Shown in pieces: positions 41,733 to 51,039 of a DNA stretch of 64,000 bases. The notes under the pieces were generated by a model. The model was not told the origin of the DNA. It did no database searches and saw only the letters and a program-made list of their open reading frames with translations. Positions within the stretch are counted from its first letter, which is position 1; every line of letters starts with the position of its first letter. The stretch spans positions 1 to 64,000 of the forward strand of contig PQAS01000054.1 of the NCBI GenBank assembly GCA_003104905.1. The letters are read 5' to 3'. This stretch comes from Candidatus Methanoperedentaceae archaeon. Lineage in GTDB: Archaea; Halobacteriota; Methanosarcinia; Methanosarcinales; Methanoperedenaceae. A program made the translations under genes and the position numbers.

Positions 41733-42914
41733 ATGGCAGATTTCCTTCAAATCTATTTAACAAAACTTGCGCAAATACAAAAAGAGCACACCAAAATTTT
41801 AGCAATAGCAGTCATTCTTTTAACAATATTCCTGGGTATCGGCCTTCAGGACCTGACCATAAATTCGGACTTCAGAAAGGAAATGCCAAAAGGACTTCCC
41901 ATCTTTAAACTTAACGACCGCATAACTGACAAATTCGGAGGACAGGACGCTGTCGTCATCGCAATAGAGCTTGATGATACTGTGGATTCAAAAAATGCCG
42001 TCAGGGATATTCGCGATCCAAGGGTGATACAGGCCATGATCCTCCTTGATGAAGATTTAAGGGGAGAAACAGGTGTAACAAGCATCAGTTCACCTGCAAG
42101 TTTTTTCAGGGGGCAAAAGGGGGTTACACCTGAAAATATTACACGAACGCTTCGCAGTAATCCCATGACAGACGGATTCTTCAGTAAGAATTATAAGATG
42201 GCGCTTATGTTTGTGAATGCCGATATAGGAACGGGGGAAGAGCAGATACAGAATTTTAATAAGCTTATCGAGGAGCACATTATACATACCCCAAGACCCA
42301 CCGGTGTAAAATTTGGAATAACCGGGGCGCCAATTATCCGTATGACCATTTTTGATCTGTTAAAAAGAGATGCAGTTCTGACACTTATCGTCTCTGCTAC
42401 CATAATTCTGCTCCTGCTATTTGTAATGGAGGGCTCATATACGCATGGCTTGCTGGTATTTGCTCCCCTGTCCCTGGGATTGATATGGACAATGGGAACA
42501 CTTGGCTGGCTCGGTATACCGCTATCTGTAGCGACAGTGGGTCTTTCCTCCATGATCCTGGGACTGGGAGTAGAATATGGGGTGTTCGTGTTAAGCAGGT
42601 ATAAAGAAGAAAGGGCAAAGAACATAACCCAGCTTGATTCAATGAAGACAACTGTTTATGCGATCGGTACTGCTGTCATCGGTTCAGGATTGACGACCAT
42701 CGTTGGCTTTGGGGTGCTTTCATTTGCCACCGTTCCCATGATCCAGCATCTTGGACAGACTCTTGCCCTGGGAATAGCTTATTGCCTCCTTGCCGCCCTC
42801 TTTGTCAATCCTGTATTCATTCTTCTGGAAGAAGACTATGAATACTGGAATACGAACAGGAAGCTTGAAAAACTTTCCATAAAGAAAGAAGGACATTTGC
42901 AGAAGGTGAGGTAA
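41733..42914 (+). CDS. RND/MMPL (HAE3-like) exporter, half-size protein 1
   Basis: 393 residues. One N-terminal membrane helix (~20-40), an extracytoplasmic domain (~42-205) with SDFRKEMPKGLPIF near the helix, then about five membrane helices (~208-370). This is one repeat of the HAE3/MMPL exporter, whose full proteins of 730-800 residues contain two such repeats. The second repeat is encoded by the next gene, 1 bp on. Both have their own start, so this is a split, not a frameshift. Substrate unknown; lipids or hydrophobic compounds are usual. Confidence 0.8.
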   Translation: MADFLQIYLTKLAQIQKEHTKILAIAVILLTIFLGIGLQDLTINSDFRKEMPKGLPIFKLNDRITDKFGGQDAVVIAIELDDTVDSKNAVRDIRDPRVIQAMILLDEDLRGETGVTSISSPASFFRGQKGVTPENITRTLRSNPMTDGFFSKNYKMALMFVNADIGTGEEQIQNFNKLIEEHIIHTPRPTGVKFGITGAPIIRMTIFDLLKRDAVLTLIVSATIILLLLFVMEGSYTHGLLVFAPLSLGLIWTMGTLGWLGIPLSVATVGLSSMILGLGVEYGVFVLSRYKEERAKNITQLDSMKTTVYAIGTAVIGSGLTTIVGFGVLSFATVPMIQHLGQTLALGIAYCLLAALFVNPVFILLEEDYEYWNTNRKLEKLSIKKEGHLQKVR

Positions 42915-42915
42915 G

Positions 42916-44100
42916 ATGATTAAACCTCTTGAAAAATATTCCCACATCATTACCAGACACCCTTTAATTGTGCTTGTTATCATGCTTCTGGTCTCCGCTT
43001 ATGCCATCCAGATGATAGGCACGATCGAAACAAAAAAATCCGATATGAAATCAATGCTTCCCAGGGATGTGGATTCAATAACCACATTGAACAGCATTGA
43101 AAATGAATTCGGAAGCACCAACTTTGCTTTATTCGCTGTGGAGATAGATCCTTCTTATAATGGATCCGATGAAGTACGCGATGTCCGTGACCCGCGGGTT
43201 TTACTCTATTTGAACCAGCTTTCAGAGCTTGCGGCACATACTGATAATGTTATTGAGGTAACAAGCGCGGCAACTGTCCTTAAAAGCATTAATCAAGGAC
43301 ATATCCCCCAGTCCGAAAGGGAAGTAGAGGAACTGGCAGGCAAGAACGGCCTGCTTGACAATTATATCAGCAAGGATTTTGCTATGGCTCTTGTAAGGAT
43401 ACAAACTACCGATGATGTAGATCTCAAACAACTTGAAAATGAGCTTGATAAGATAATAAATGAACTATCCCCGCCGCCCGGAATACAAACAACTGTCGGG
43501 GGTGCCGCAATGGAAGGAGTAGTCATGGAGAAGAATATCGGGCCTGATATGGCAAAGACTTCCCTGTATTCTCTAATTGGAATATTGGTAATTATTCTTG
43601 TGCTATTTCGTTCCATAAAATATGGGTTCACTCCTATGACAACAATAATATTCGGAACGCTCTGGGCAATGGGATATGTGGGATTTATCGGGATGGGTAT
43701 GAGTTCCCAGACTTCCGGTGTATTATCAATGATAATGGGCATCGGAATTGATTTCGGGATACAGGTTGTAACACGGTACAGGTTTGAACTGGAAAATATC
43801 CCGGGTTTGAAAGAAAGCCATCCGAATATGGATCTTGGGCCGAAGGATGCCATGGCAGTGACCTTGAACAACGTAATAATCCCCATGCTGACAACAACAC
43901 TTGCCGCGCTGATAGGCTTCCAGGCAATGTCTCTTGGAAAACTTACATTCCTTGGTGATATGGGAACGATTATGAGCTATGGTGTGGCCGCGAGTATGGT
44001 CGCTGCCATAACAATAGTTCCCGCCCTTGTGATAATAATAGATACAACTGATATCAGGAAACATATGAAATTTATAAAAAGATTTGAGGTACGAAAATGA
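42916..44100 (+). CDS. RND/MMPL (HAE3-like) exporter, half-size protein 2
   Basis: 394 residues with the same layout as the preceding gene: N-terminal helix (~18-36), extracytoplasmic domain (~40-205, KKSDMKSMLPRDVDSI), then five helices including GIGIDFGIQVVTRYRFE, which aligns with GLGVEYGVFVLSRYKEE of half 1. The two halves presumably pair as a heteromer. ATGA overlap with the CARDB gene downstream. Confidence 0.8.
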   Translation: MIKPLEKYSHIITRHPLIVLVIMLLVSAYAIQMIGTIETKKSDMKSMLPRDVDSITTLNSIENEFGSTNFALFAVEIDPSYNGSDEVRDVRDPRVLLYLNQLSELAAHTDNVIEVTSAATVLKSINQGHIPQSEREVEELAGKNGLLDNYISKDFAMALVRIQTTDDVDLKQLENELDKIINELSPPPGIQTTVGGAAMEGVVMEKNIGPDMAKTSLYSLIGILVIILVLFRSIKYGFTPMTTIIFGTLWAMGYVGFIGMGMSSQTSGVLSMIMGIGIDFGIQVVTRYRFELENIPGLKESHPNMDLGPKDAMAVTLNNVIIPMLTTTLAALIGFQAMSLGKLTFLGDMGTIMSYGVAASMVAAITIVPALVIIIDTTDIRKHMKFIKRFEVRK

Positions 44101-45338
44101 ATAGAATGTCAAAACAGATTGCAGTAGCTGGAATAGTTTTCGGGCTATTGCTGATGATAGTTAACCCTGTTTCTTCCGCTCCGCTTACAGGCGCTCAGGG
44201 AAGCAGGATACAGGCAAATTTTTTGAACCAGGATCCTGATCCTGCGGACGCGGGAAAAGATGTGGAATTAAGATGGCAGATAATAAACACTATACCTGGA
44301 ACCATTGAGGTCTTGAAATTCCACCTGGATGCCGATTACCCGTTCTTGTTTGATGCCGGAGATTCTCCTGATAAGGATCTCGGGGCGTCTGTGGGAACAA
44401 ATGATAACAAATTGTATTATGTGCTGCGTTATAAATTAAGAGTTGCGGATAATGCACTCAAAGGAACATATACCGTTACCCTCAACTGGAATACGGGAGA
44501 CGGCATGACGCAGAAAGAGTTCCCCATCTATATCGACCCCAAGAGAGCCGATTTCGTGGTTGGGGCGCTTGTGACCTCCCCTGAAAAGATCATAGCTGAT
44601 ACCAAGGAAGCGAAATTATCAGTAAATATTGATAATATCGGAAAGGGCAATGCAGAGAACGTCAAGGTTAAACTATTGTTACCTTCGGGTTTCAAGCCCA
44701 CATACAGCTATTCGGATGAGGACAGCCCGGGCATTATCCAGAAGGGTACAAGCAAGACCGCGAATTTCTATGTTGATGTTGATGAAAATATCAGGGAAGG
44801 GGAATACAAAGCACAGATGGAGATCACTTACAGGGATGAAAATGATGAGAACAATACCTATAACACAAAAACCCTTGACCTCATCATACCCATCAAACCT
44901 GCCCCGTATCTGGTAATAGAATCGATAAATACCACACCCAGGAACCTTGTGCCTGGAAGTAAAGCGGATTTCAGGATCAATGTCAAGAATACGGGTAATG
45001 AGAAAGCAGATTCCGTATCTCTGCGGGTATTTAAGGATGCATCGCAGCCATTTGAATTCGATGAGAAGTCGGATTTCATAGGTAAACTTGAAAAGGGCGA
45101 CAGCGGCGATGCCGTTTTGCGCGTGACAATCGATCCGAATGCTGCGGCCAAGAAATATCTTCTGGATGTAGAATTAAGGGGCATCGATGAGAAGAACAAC
45201 GTGGTCATATTCAGGCGCACTGTTCCCATAACCGTCAATCCCGCGACTCGCAGCCTTCCAGCAGTGGGAATTTTCGGTTCCATTATTTCCATAATCGCAA
45301 TTGCTGGATTTTATCTGAGGATGAAAAGGAATTTATAG
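44097..45338 (+). CDS. Exported CARDB/S-layer-like protein of the exporter operon
   Basis: 413 residues. Signal peptide 1-26, three beta-sandwich segments (about 35-145, 150-270, 275-385) with NIGKGNAENVKV and VKNTGNEKADSV, typical of CARDB/COG1361 S-layer-like repeats, then a C-terminal membrane helix (~390-408) and basic tail. Translationally coupled to the exporter, so it is probably an extracytoplasmic partner that extends the transport path, as membrane fusion proteins do in bacteria (inference). Confidence 0.72.
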   Translation: MNRMSKQIAVAGIVFGLLLMIVNPVSSAPLTGAQGSRIQANFLNQDPDPADAGKDVELRWQIINTIPGTIEVLKFHLDADYPFLFDAGDSPDKDLGASVGTNDNKLYYVLRYKLRVADNALKGTYTVTLNWNTGDGMTQKEFPIYIDPKRADFVVGALVTSPEKIIADTKEAKLSVNIDNIGKGNAENVKVKLLLPSGFKPTYSYSDEDSPGIIQKGTSKTANFYVDVDENIREGEYKAQMEITYRDENDENNTYNTKTLDLIIPIKPAPYLVIESINTTPRNLVPGSKADFRINVKNTGNEKADSVSLRVFKDASQPFEFDEKSDFIGKLEKGDSGDAVLRVTIDPNAAAKKYLLDVELRGIDEKNNVVIFRRTVPITVNPATRSLPAVGIFGSIISIIAIAGFYLRMKRNL

Positions 45339-45394
45339 AATTCTTTTTCATCATCTCTCATTTTTTCTCAATTAGTTATTAAAAAGAATTTGAG

Positions 45395-45466
45395 CGCCCC
45401 GGCCGGGAATTGAACCCGGGTCTTAAGATCCGCAATCTCAAAGGATATCCGCTACCCCATCGGGGC
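45395..45466 (-). tRNA. tRNA-Arg (anticodon GCG)
   Basis: Folded by eye on the minus strand, 72 bases. Acceptor GCCCCGA against CCGGGGC (six of seven pairs), D arm with A14 and GG, anticodon stem TGAGA/TCTTA with loop TTGCGGA (anticodon GCG at 34-36), variable loop of four, T arm CCGGG-TTCAATT-CCCGG. CCA is not encoded. No intron. Reads CGC and CGU. Confidence 0.88.
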
Positions 45467-45493
45467 TCTGACCCCACATTCCTTTTTGACATA

Positions 45494-45949
45494 TTAAAGG
45501 TTATTGAGATTTCTTTTTTCAAGTTCAAGCAATCTGGTTTTTATATCTATTCCTTCCGAATACCCGCCGATGCCTTTTTTTGCCACGACCCTGTGGCAGG
45601 GAATAATTATAGGGACGGGATTTCTTCCGAGAGCATTTCCCACTGCCCGGTATGCCCTGCTGCCTATTTTTTCCGCCAGTTCCGAATAGGTGATCGTCTT
45701 ACCGTATTTGATCTTTCTTGTTTGGGTAAGCACTTTTTGCTCAAAGGGGGATAGATGGGATAAGTCCACATCAGATGAAAAATCGGTTTGTCTGCCATTA
45801 AAATAGTTTTCTAATTCGAAAGCAGCTTCATTTGTCTTTTTTTCTTTAAGCTCTTTTCCCGGTCGGACGAACCTGATTGAATGCAATTTTGTATGAAATT
45901 CTATTACGATATAACGATCAAGTACTTTTGAATAAATTACATCTATCAT
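45494..45949 (-). CDS. ogt: Methylated-DNA-protein cysteine methyltransferase (Ogt)
   Basis: 151 residues. The acceptor cysteine is in IPCHRVV, preceded by YSELAEKIGS and RAVGNALGRNP (DNA-binding helix with Arg finger). It repairs O6-alkylguanine by taking the alkyl group onto itself. Start: ATG at 45949, 4 bp after the upstream stop; a TTG at 45964 would overlap that gene. Last gene of the operon that starts with the amino-acid dehydrogenase. Confidence 0.9.
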   Translation of the reverse strand: MIDVIYSKVLDRYIVIEFHTKLHSIRFVRPGKELKEKKTNEAAFELENYFNGRQTDFSSDVDLSHLSPFEQKVLTQTRKIKYGKTITYSELAEKIGSRAYRAVGNALGRNPVPIIIPCHRVVAKKGIGGYSEGIDIKTRLLELEKRNLNNL

Positions 45950-45953
45950 AAAA

Positions 45954-46607
45954 CTATTCTTCAATCATCGCTCTTGCATCTACTGCTATAGCTCCTGTTT
46001 CATTTACTATCAGGGGATTTATATCAAGCTCGATTATGTTTTCCTTTTCCGCCATCTGGGAAACAGAAACAAGAACATTGGCTATCGCCTCAATATTCGC
46101 AGGTTTCCTTCCCCTGATACCTTTAAGTATAGGATATCCCCTTATCTGCGATATCATATCAAGAGCTTCAGTTTTTTCGATGGGCACGACCCTGAATGAT
46201 ACATCTTTATAAACTTCAACGAAAATCCCGCCAATACCGAACATCAGCGCATGACCGAACTGCGCATCTTTTTTGAGGCCAATGATTAACTCATGACCCT
46301 GGGGCGCCATCTGCTGGACAAGAATCCCTTCGATCCTTGCAAGAGGCGCTGCTTTTTTGATTTGTGATATGATCCTGTCGTAAGTGGTCCTTGCCTCATG
46401 AGCACCCACATTTAGAACTACGCCGCCCACATCGCTTTTATGCGAAATATCAGGTGATGATATTTTCATAGCCACAGGCGTTCCTATCTGTGATGCTATT
46501 GCATATGCTTCAACAGGGCTATTAGCAATACTCTCTCTGGTAACAGGTATCCCGTATTTCATAAGGAGCTTTTTTACCTCAGGTTCCGTAAGAATTTTCA
46601 TAATCAA
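45954..46607 (-). CDS. acdB: ADP-forming acyl-CoA synthetase, beta subunit
   Basis: 217 residues of the ATP-grasp beta subunit: K-I-S-S-P-D-I-S-H-K-S-D-x-G-G-V near 48-63, QQMAPQGHELIIG near 98-110 and E-L-D-I-N-P-L near 193-199. With the alpha subunit it converts acetyl-CoA or related acyl-CoA to acid, making ATP from ADP. Five bases separate it from acdA. Confidence 0.92.
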   Translation of the reverse strand: MIMKILTEPEVKKLLMKYGIPVTRESIANSPVEAYAIASQIGTPVAMKISSPDISHKSDVGGVVLNVGAHEARTTYDRIISQIKKAAPLARIEGILVQQMAPQGHELIIGLKKDAQFGHALMFGIGGIFVEVYKDVSFRVVPIEKTEALDMISQIRGYPILKGIRGRKPANIEAIANVLVSVSQMAEKENIIELDINPLIVNETGAIAVDARAMIEE

Positions 46608-46612
46608 TCCCC

Positions 46613-47992
46613 TTAATTTGCCTTCCGGATCTTGACTTTTTCCAGGAATTCACTGTGCTTGATAAGGGCGGAAAGAGCCTTTACGGCTCTCTCAGGGACA
46701 GGATAGTTGGGGATACATCCGCTCTTTAAAAGATCCACCCCTTCTTCTGTCCCGAGGCCGCCCATCCAGCATGCGATTATGGGTTTTTTTCCTTTTTCCC
46801 GGTCACATTTTTGTTTCATTTCCACCACTGCTTCAGCCGGAGGCATTGCGTTTGATATCATAGTATGGACATAGATAACGATAATGGCGTCCACATTTGG
46901 ATCATCATGAAGCGCCTTAATAGAATCATTATAAATTTTGAATGAAACTGTTCCTGCCGTATCGATCGGATTTGAAAACGATGCAAATTCCGGGATGACT
47001 TTTCTTATTTTTTCCCTGGTTTCTTCTGTCAGGTCTGTAATATTTATCCCCTGCTTCTCACATTCATCAGCAGCAACAATTGATGCTCCGCCGCCATTTG
47101 AAAAGATTGCAACGTTATTTCCCCGGGGTAGAGGCTGGCATGAAAAAGCAAGAGCAGCATCAAAAAGTTCATCGATCGTATCCACCCTCAATATTCCCGC
47201 CTGATTGAAAGCCGCTGAATAAACCTCATCCGAACCAGCAATGGAGCCGGTGTGTGAAAAAACCGCTTTTGCTCCGCGACTTGACCTTCCGGTCTTGATA
47301 GCGACTATAGGCTTGCTGATATTCCTGGCGGCATCAAGGAACTTCCTTCCCCGCTTGATACCTTCAATATACATGGCTATGACGCCAGTTGAAGGATCAT
47401 TGCTTAAGTATTCGATAAAGTCAACATCATCAGTCTGGGCTTTGTTGCCAGTACTTATCACTTTACACAAACCCAGTTCAGTACCGATAGTCCACTCGGC
47501 AAGTGCAAGGCCAAGCGATCCGCTCTGGGTTATGAAAGAAATATATCCGGGTCTTGGAAGCCTTCCGATAATGCTTGCATTAAGTCTTGCGCGCTCATTT
47601 ACGATACCGAGGGTATTGGGTCCTATCATTGCCATACCGTATTTTCTTGCGATGGATACAAGTTCAATTTCACCGCTTTCATTTCCGGCTTCGCTAAAGC
47701 CTGCAGTTATCACCACAAGTCCTTTTACCTTCTTCTTTCCACATTCTTCCACGATGGAATGCACGATCGCATAAGGAACGACCACCACCGCCATTTCTAC
47801 AGTTCCGGGAATATCAAGAACAGATGGATATGAATCAAGTCCCTGGACGATAGGTTCCTTTGGATTGACAGGGTAGATCTTTCCCTGGAAGCCGCTTAGC
47901 AGGTTCTTGAGTATCCTGCCTCCCCATTTTATTTCATTGTTTGATGCACCAATTACCGCCACTGACTCCGGTTCAAATATGGAAGAGAGCAT
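46613..47992 (-). CDS. acdA: ADP-forming acyl-CoA synthetase, alpha subunit
   Basis: 459 residues. CoA-binding domain at the N-terminus (FEPESVAVIGAS), the succinyl-CoA ligase-like domain (GPNTLGIVN, THQSGS-type stretch FITQSGSLG) and the phosphohistidine loop with H in FSHTGSIAGSDEV near 250. Start: ATG at 47992, forming TAATG with the preceding stop and with GGGA nine bases upstream; ATG at 48001 is the alternative. Allows ATP formation from acetyl-CoA, in ANME-type archaea a possible route to acetate. Confidence 0.92.
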   Translation of the reverse strand: MLSSIFEPESVAVIGASNNEIKWGGRILKNLLSGFQGKIYPVNPKEPIVQGLDSYPSVLDIPGTVEMAVVVVPYAIVHSIVEECGKKKVKGLVVITAGFSEAGNESGEIELVSIARKYGMAMIGPNTLGIVNERARLNASIIGRLPRPGYISFITQSGSLGLALAEWTIGTELGLCKVISTGNKAQTDDVDFIEYLSNDPSTGVIAMYIEGIKRGRKFLDAARNISKPIVAIKTGRSSRGAKAVFSHTGSIAGSDEVYSAAFNQAGILRVDTIDELFDAALAFSCQPLPRGNNVAIFSNGGGASIVAADECEKQGINITDLTEETREKIRKVIPEFASFSNPIDTAGTVSFKIYNDSIKALHDDPNVDAIIVIYVHTMISNAMPPAEAVVEMKQKCDREKGKKPIIACWMGGLGTEEGVDLLKSGCIPNYPVPERAVKALSALIKHSEFLEKVKIRKAN

Positions 47993-49101
47993 TACATCCA
48001 TTCCCTGTATTTCATCGCACGCATGACGCGTTGTTTTGCGATCGCCACAGCAGTATCACGAGGGTACGTTTTATCCCCATAGACTTTGTCCAGGAGCTCT
48101 TTTGTATTCCTCCTGATTGTCGTTTTTATCCTGTCCAGTGCAACTGACTCCGTTCCGCCGTGATACTCGACCGAAGCCGTTATGACACCTCCTGCATTAG
48201 CTACAAAATCAGGAACAATAAGGATACCCCTGTCATGGAGCAGCCTTTCTGCACTTTCGGTTATGGGAATATTTGCACCTTCGATTATCAATTTTGCATC
48301 AACTACATCCGAATTTGCATCGCTTATAACATCTGGCCTGGCTGCAGGAATAAGGATATCCGTATTGATCATCAAAAGATCCGTTGTTTTCAAAACTTCC
48401 CCATCTTTGTAATTTATTACTGAACCCATGGATTCCTTAATGCGTATCAACTCTTCGATATTAATGCCACTGGAATTATATATCGTGCCTTTTGAGTCGC
48501 TTGCAGCTATAAGTATTGCACCTTCCTCGGCAAGATAACGAGCTGCAGGTTTTCCCACGTTGCCAAATCCCTCTATAGTGACCCGGGCTCCATTAAGATC
48601 AAGATTGATGTATTCTTTCGCCACATCGGCGCATTGCGCTACCCCGTATCCGGTTGCACCCATCTCATCAAGCGGGAGACCTCCAAGTTCTCTTGGAAGG
48701 CCGACAGCGCGGGCGGTTTCATCATAAACATAGGCCATGCTTGATTCATCCGTACCCATGTCCGGCCCAGGAATGTATTCCAGGAGATTTTTTATCCCTC
48801 GGGCAAAGGTCCTTATCACCTGTTCCTTGTTCACGATCTTCGGGTCGGCGATGATCCCGGATTTTCCGCCGCCATGAGGCAGACCTGCCATGACATTTTT
48901 ATAGGTCATTGCACGGGCAAGCCTTCTTACCTCATTCAGGGTCACATCGGGAGCCATTCTCACTCCCCCGATAGCAGGACCTGCCGCAACGTTATCCACT
49001 ACGACAATGGCTTTCATTTTTGTTCGAGGTTCGTATAAATGAATTATTTTTTCAGGGCCTATTTCATCTGTTATTTCGAATATTTTTTCATACATTTCCA
49101 T
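47992..49101 (-). CDS. Glu/Leu/Phe/Val-family amino-acid dehydrogenase
   Basis: 369 residues. Catalytic Lys in GLPHGGGKSGI near 75-85, NAD motif GFGNVG near 178, and NAGGVITASVEYHGG near 310. The short length and the GPAIGGVRM opening resemble leucine/valine dehydrogenases more than the ~415-residue archaeal glutamate dehydrogenases; specificity is open. First gene of an operon with acdA, acdB and ogt. A 2-oxo acid made here could, after oxidation to acyl-CoA, feed AcdAB. ATG at 49101 follows AGAGG. Confidence 0.87.
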   Translation of the reverse strand: MEMYEKIFEITDEIGPEKIIHLYEPRTKMKAIVVVDNVAAGPAIGGVRMAPDVTLNEVRRLARAMTYKNVMAGLPHGGGKSGIIADPKIVNKEQVIRTFARGIKNLLEYIPGPDMGTDESSMAYVYDETARAVGLPRELGGLPLDEMGATGYGVAQCADVAKEYINLDLNGARVTIEGFGNVGKPAARYLAEEGAILIAASDSKGTIYNSSGINIEELIRIKESMGSVINYKDGEVLKTTDLLMINTDILIPAARPDVISDANSDVVDAKLIIEGANIPITESAERLLHDRGILIVPDFVANAGGVITASVEYHGGTESVALDRIKTTIRRNTKELLDKVYGDKTYPRDTAVAIAKQRVMRAMKYREWM

Positions 49102-49192
49102 GGTTTTCCTCTCCCTGTCTATATATTAACTTGTCCGGAATACAAATTAAGATTGTGGTACTTTATAAGTTTTTATGCATGCTCACAATGAA

Positions 49193-49230
49193 AATGATTA
49201 TTATTATTTTTTTATTGCGATACATTTAAT
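49193..49230 (+). promoter_or_regulatory. Upstream element shared with the DUF5371-type gene at 4.1 kb
   Basis: AATGATTATTATTATT followed by a T run and GCGATACATTTAAT; the counterpart is 4033-4071. Distance to the start codon is about 70 bp in both. See that entry for interpretation. Confidence 0.5.
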
Positions 49231-49301
49231 ATTTGAAACGATAATTGTATTTCAATAATTCATTGGTAGATAAAAATAATTTTATCTCAGGATATGATAT
49301 T

Positions 49302-49451
49302 ATGAAATATGTCCATGTTCAATCAGTACTCCCCCAGGAAGATATAATCGCTTTGAAAGAAAAATCCGGCGAGACTTCAGTTAAAGAAGCCATTGTCAAG
49401 GCAGTCTACCACTATTTAAAATGTGATTTGGTCAACAAAGATGAAGAATGA
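49302..49451 (+). CDS. Short DUF5371-type protein, paralogue of the N-terminus of the gene at 4140
   Basis: 49 residues; about 35 are identical to the first 49 of the longer paralogue (KYVHVQSVLPQED, E-K-S-G-x-x-S-x-K-E-A-I). Preceded by the same CAGGATAT context. It has the size of a lone ribbon-helix-helix-like DNA-binding module and may dimerise with, or compete with, the longer protein. It ends where the longer one continues into its winged helix. Overlaps the next small ORF by 11 bp. Confidence 0.6.
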   Translation: MKYVHVQSVLPQEDIIALKEKSGETSVKEAIVKAVYHYLKCDLVNKDEE

Positions 49452-49578
49452 AAATGGGCCATGTATAGAGGCCTGCCCTGAATGCGGGAAGCCAATATGT
49501 CCAAAATGCAGCCGGCATAATGTCATCCGATTATCCGGTGTAATGAATGAAATCCAGGATGATAAACATTTAACCTGA
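49441..49578 (+). CDS. 45-residue zinc-ribbon-like peptide
   Basis: A small ORF starting at ATG 49441 in another frame, 11 bp before the end of the DUF5371-type gene. It carries CPEC-GKPI-CPKC plus one more Cys and a His, a compact four-Cys zinc site, and ends overlapping the 3' end of mdh by 9 bp. Translational coupling to the preceding gene is plausible. No family recognised with certainty. Confidence 0.45.
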   Translation: MKNENGPCIEACPECGKPICPKCSRHNVIRLSGVMNEIQDDKHLT

Positions 49579-50499
49579 AGCATTCAAAGATGAAATGCCT
49601 GATCTGACAGTATCTGCGGATCTATCCAGGGCTTTTTTCTCTTCGCCGGTCAATTCCAGTTCGATTATTTGCGTAATACCTTTTTTTCCGAGTTTGACCG
49701 GGACCCCGAGATATATGTCCTTCTTCCCATACTCGCCATTCAAATAAGCACAGGCAGGGAGAATACGCTTTGTATCCTTTATCACAGCTTCAACCATATT
49801 TGTCACCGCTGCTGATGGAGCATAAAATGCGCTTCCTGTTTTCAGCAGGTTTACGATCTCTGCGCCACCATTGATCGTTCTATCAACAAGGCGATTGATG
49901 GTTGATTCCGGCATAAGTTCTGTGATGGGAACTCCGGATACCGTAGTGAACCTGGGAAGAGGTACCATTGTATCTCCATGCCCTCCAAGCACCATTGCAT
50001 TAATATCCCGGACAGAGCAGCCAAGTTCAAGGGCAATAAATGCAGCAAACCTTCCCGAGTCCAGTACACCGCTCATCCCGAAGACACGGTTGGATTCAAA
50101 ACCTGTGGTTTTCATGACCACATACGTCATTATATCAAGCGGATTCGTGACGGTAATCACCACAGAATCCGGTGCATGAAGTTTGATATTCTGCGAAACA
50201 TCCGTAATTATTTTTGTATTTATCTTAAGAAGGTCTTCTCTTGTCATTCCCGGTTTTCTTGCAATTCCGGCTGTAATAACAACAACATCAGAGCCTTTGA
50301 TATCCCTGTAATCGTTCGTTCCCATTATATTTGAATCATATCCAAAAAGCGGACCTGCTTCCAGAAGATCAAGAGCTTTGCCCTGGGGCAGCCCTTCGAC
50401 TATATCCGTCAGGACCACATCCCCGATTTCTTTTTCCGCTATTCTTTGTGCAGTTGTTGCACCGACCGCTCCGGCACCGATAATTGTGATTTTTGGCAT
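49570..50499 (-). CDS. mdh: Malate dehydrogenase (LDH-like type)
   Basis: 309 residues. NAD motif GAGAVG at 8-13, substrate loop IARKPGM near 79-85 (Arg-Lys marks malate over lactate), TNPLD near 117 and the catalytic His in GGHGD near 173-177. Interconverts malate and oxaloacetate. Standard length. Single gene; a divergent secreted-protein gene starts 57 bp away. Confidence 0.93.
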   Translation of the reverse strand: MPKITIIGAGAVGATTAQRIAEKEIGDVVLTDIVEGLPQGKALDLLEAGPLFGYDSNIMGTNDYRDIKGSDVVVITAGIARKPGMTREDLLKINTKIITDVSQNIKLHAPDSVVITVTNPLDIMTYVVMKTTGFESNRVFGMSGVLDSGRFAAFIALELGCSVRDINAMVLGGHGDTMVPLPRFTTVSGVPITELMPESTINRLVDRTINGGAEIVNLLKTGSAFYAPSAAVTNMVEAVIKDTKRILPACAYLNGEYGKKDIYLGVPVKLGKKGITQIIELELTGEEKKALDRSADTVRSGISSLNASG

Positions 50500-50556
50500 T
50501 TGATGTCACCTGATTTTTTTTGTATGAAGGTGGTTCATGGACGATAATAGTTATGC

Positions 50557-51039
50557 ATGAAACGCAAAACATATATCCGCAGAGTGCATAACAAATCCCT
50601 GATGAAAAATCCGATCTCTGCATTTGTTATTATTTTAATATTGGTATCATTTCTCCCGCTGTCAGTGGGTGCGCAAGGAACCCGTGTTCTTGAAATTTCA
50701 TCACTCACAATAAAATTCCAGAAGACAGATGCTGAATTCACGGTTAATTACAACATTGGCATGATCCCGAAAATGTATATTCTTCTAATGGGAGGAAAAA
50801 GCATCGAACCAAACATGAAAGAACTTTTCTCGAATTTTGATTATGAGATCGTAAAAATGGATCAGGATAAGGCAATTCTGCATGTAAAGAACATCTCACG
50901 ATTTGAAAAGGGTTATTATTTGCATGATTCGATCGGTTTTGGGACACGGATAAAAACAATGACAATTTACATCCCCGGGGACCCGCACCCTGCGCAATAT
51001 TTTGGCCTCAATGCCACAAAAAATACATTTTACAGTTAG
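50557..51039 (+). CDS. Secreted protein of unknown function
   Basis: 160 residues. Basic N-terminus and signal peptide (cleavage near SVGAQG, residue ~39; from the second ATG at residue 16 it would be a classical signal). The mature part is beta-rich (LTIKFQKTDAEFTVNYNI, then KAILHVKNIS) with no Cys and no anchor. No family recognised. Its end overlaps the zinc-ribbon gene on the other strand by 4 bp. Confidence 0.55.
   Translation: MKRKTYIRRVHNKSLMKNPISAFVIILILVSFLPLSVGAQGTRVLEISSLTIKFQKTDAEFTVNYNIGMIPKMYILLMGGKSIEPNMKELFSNFDYEIVKMDQDKAILHVKNISRFEKGYYLHDSIGFGTRIKTMTIYIPGDPHPAQYFGLNATKNTFYS

Noticed and set aside
41733-44100. Frameshift splitting one full-length RND exporter
   Set aside because: Each half begins with its own ATG and N-terminal membrane helix, and the halves are separated by one base with a proper stop, as expected for two genes.
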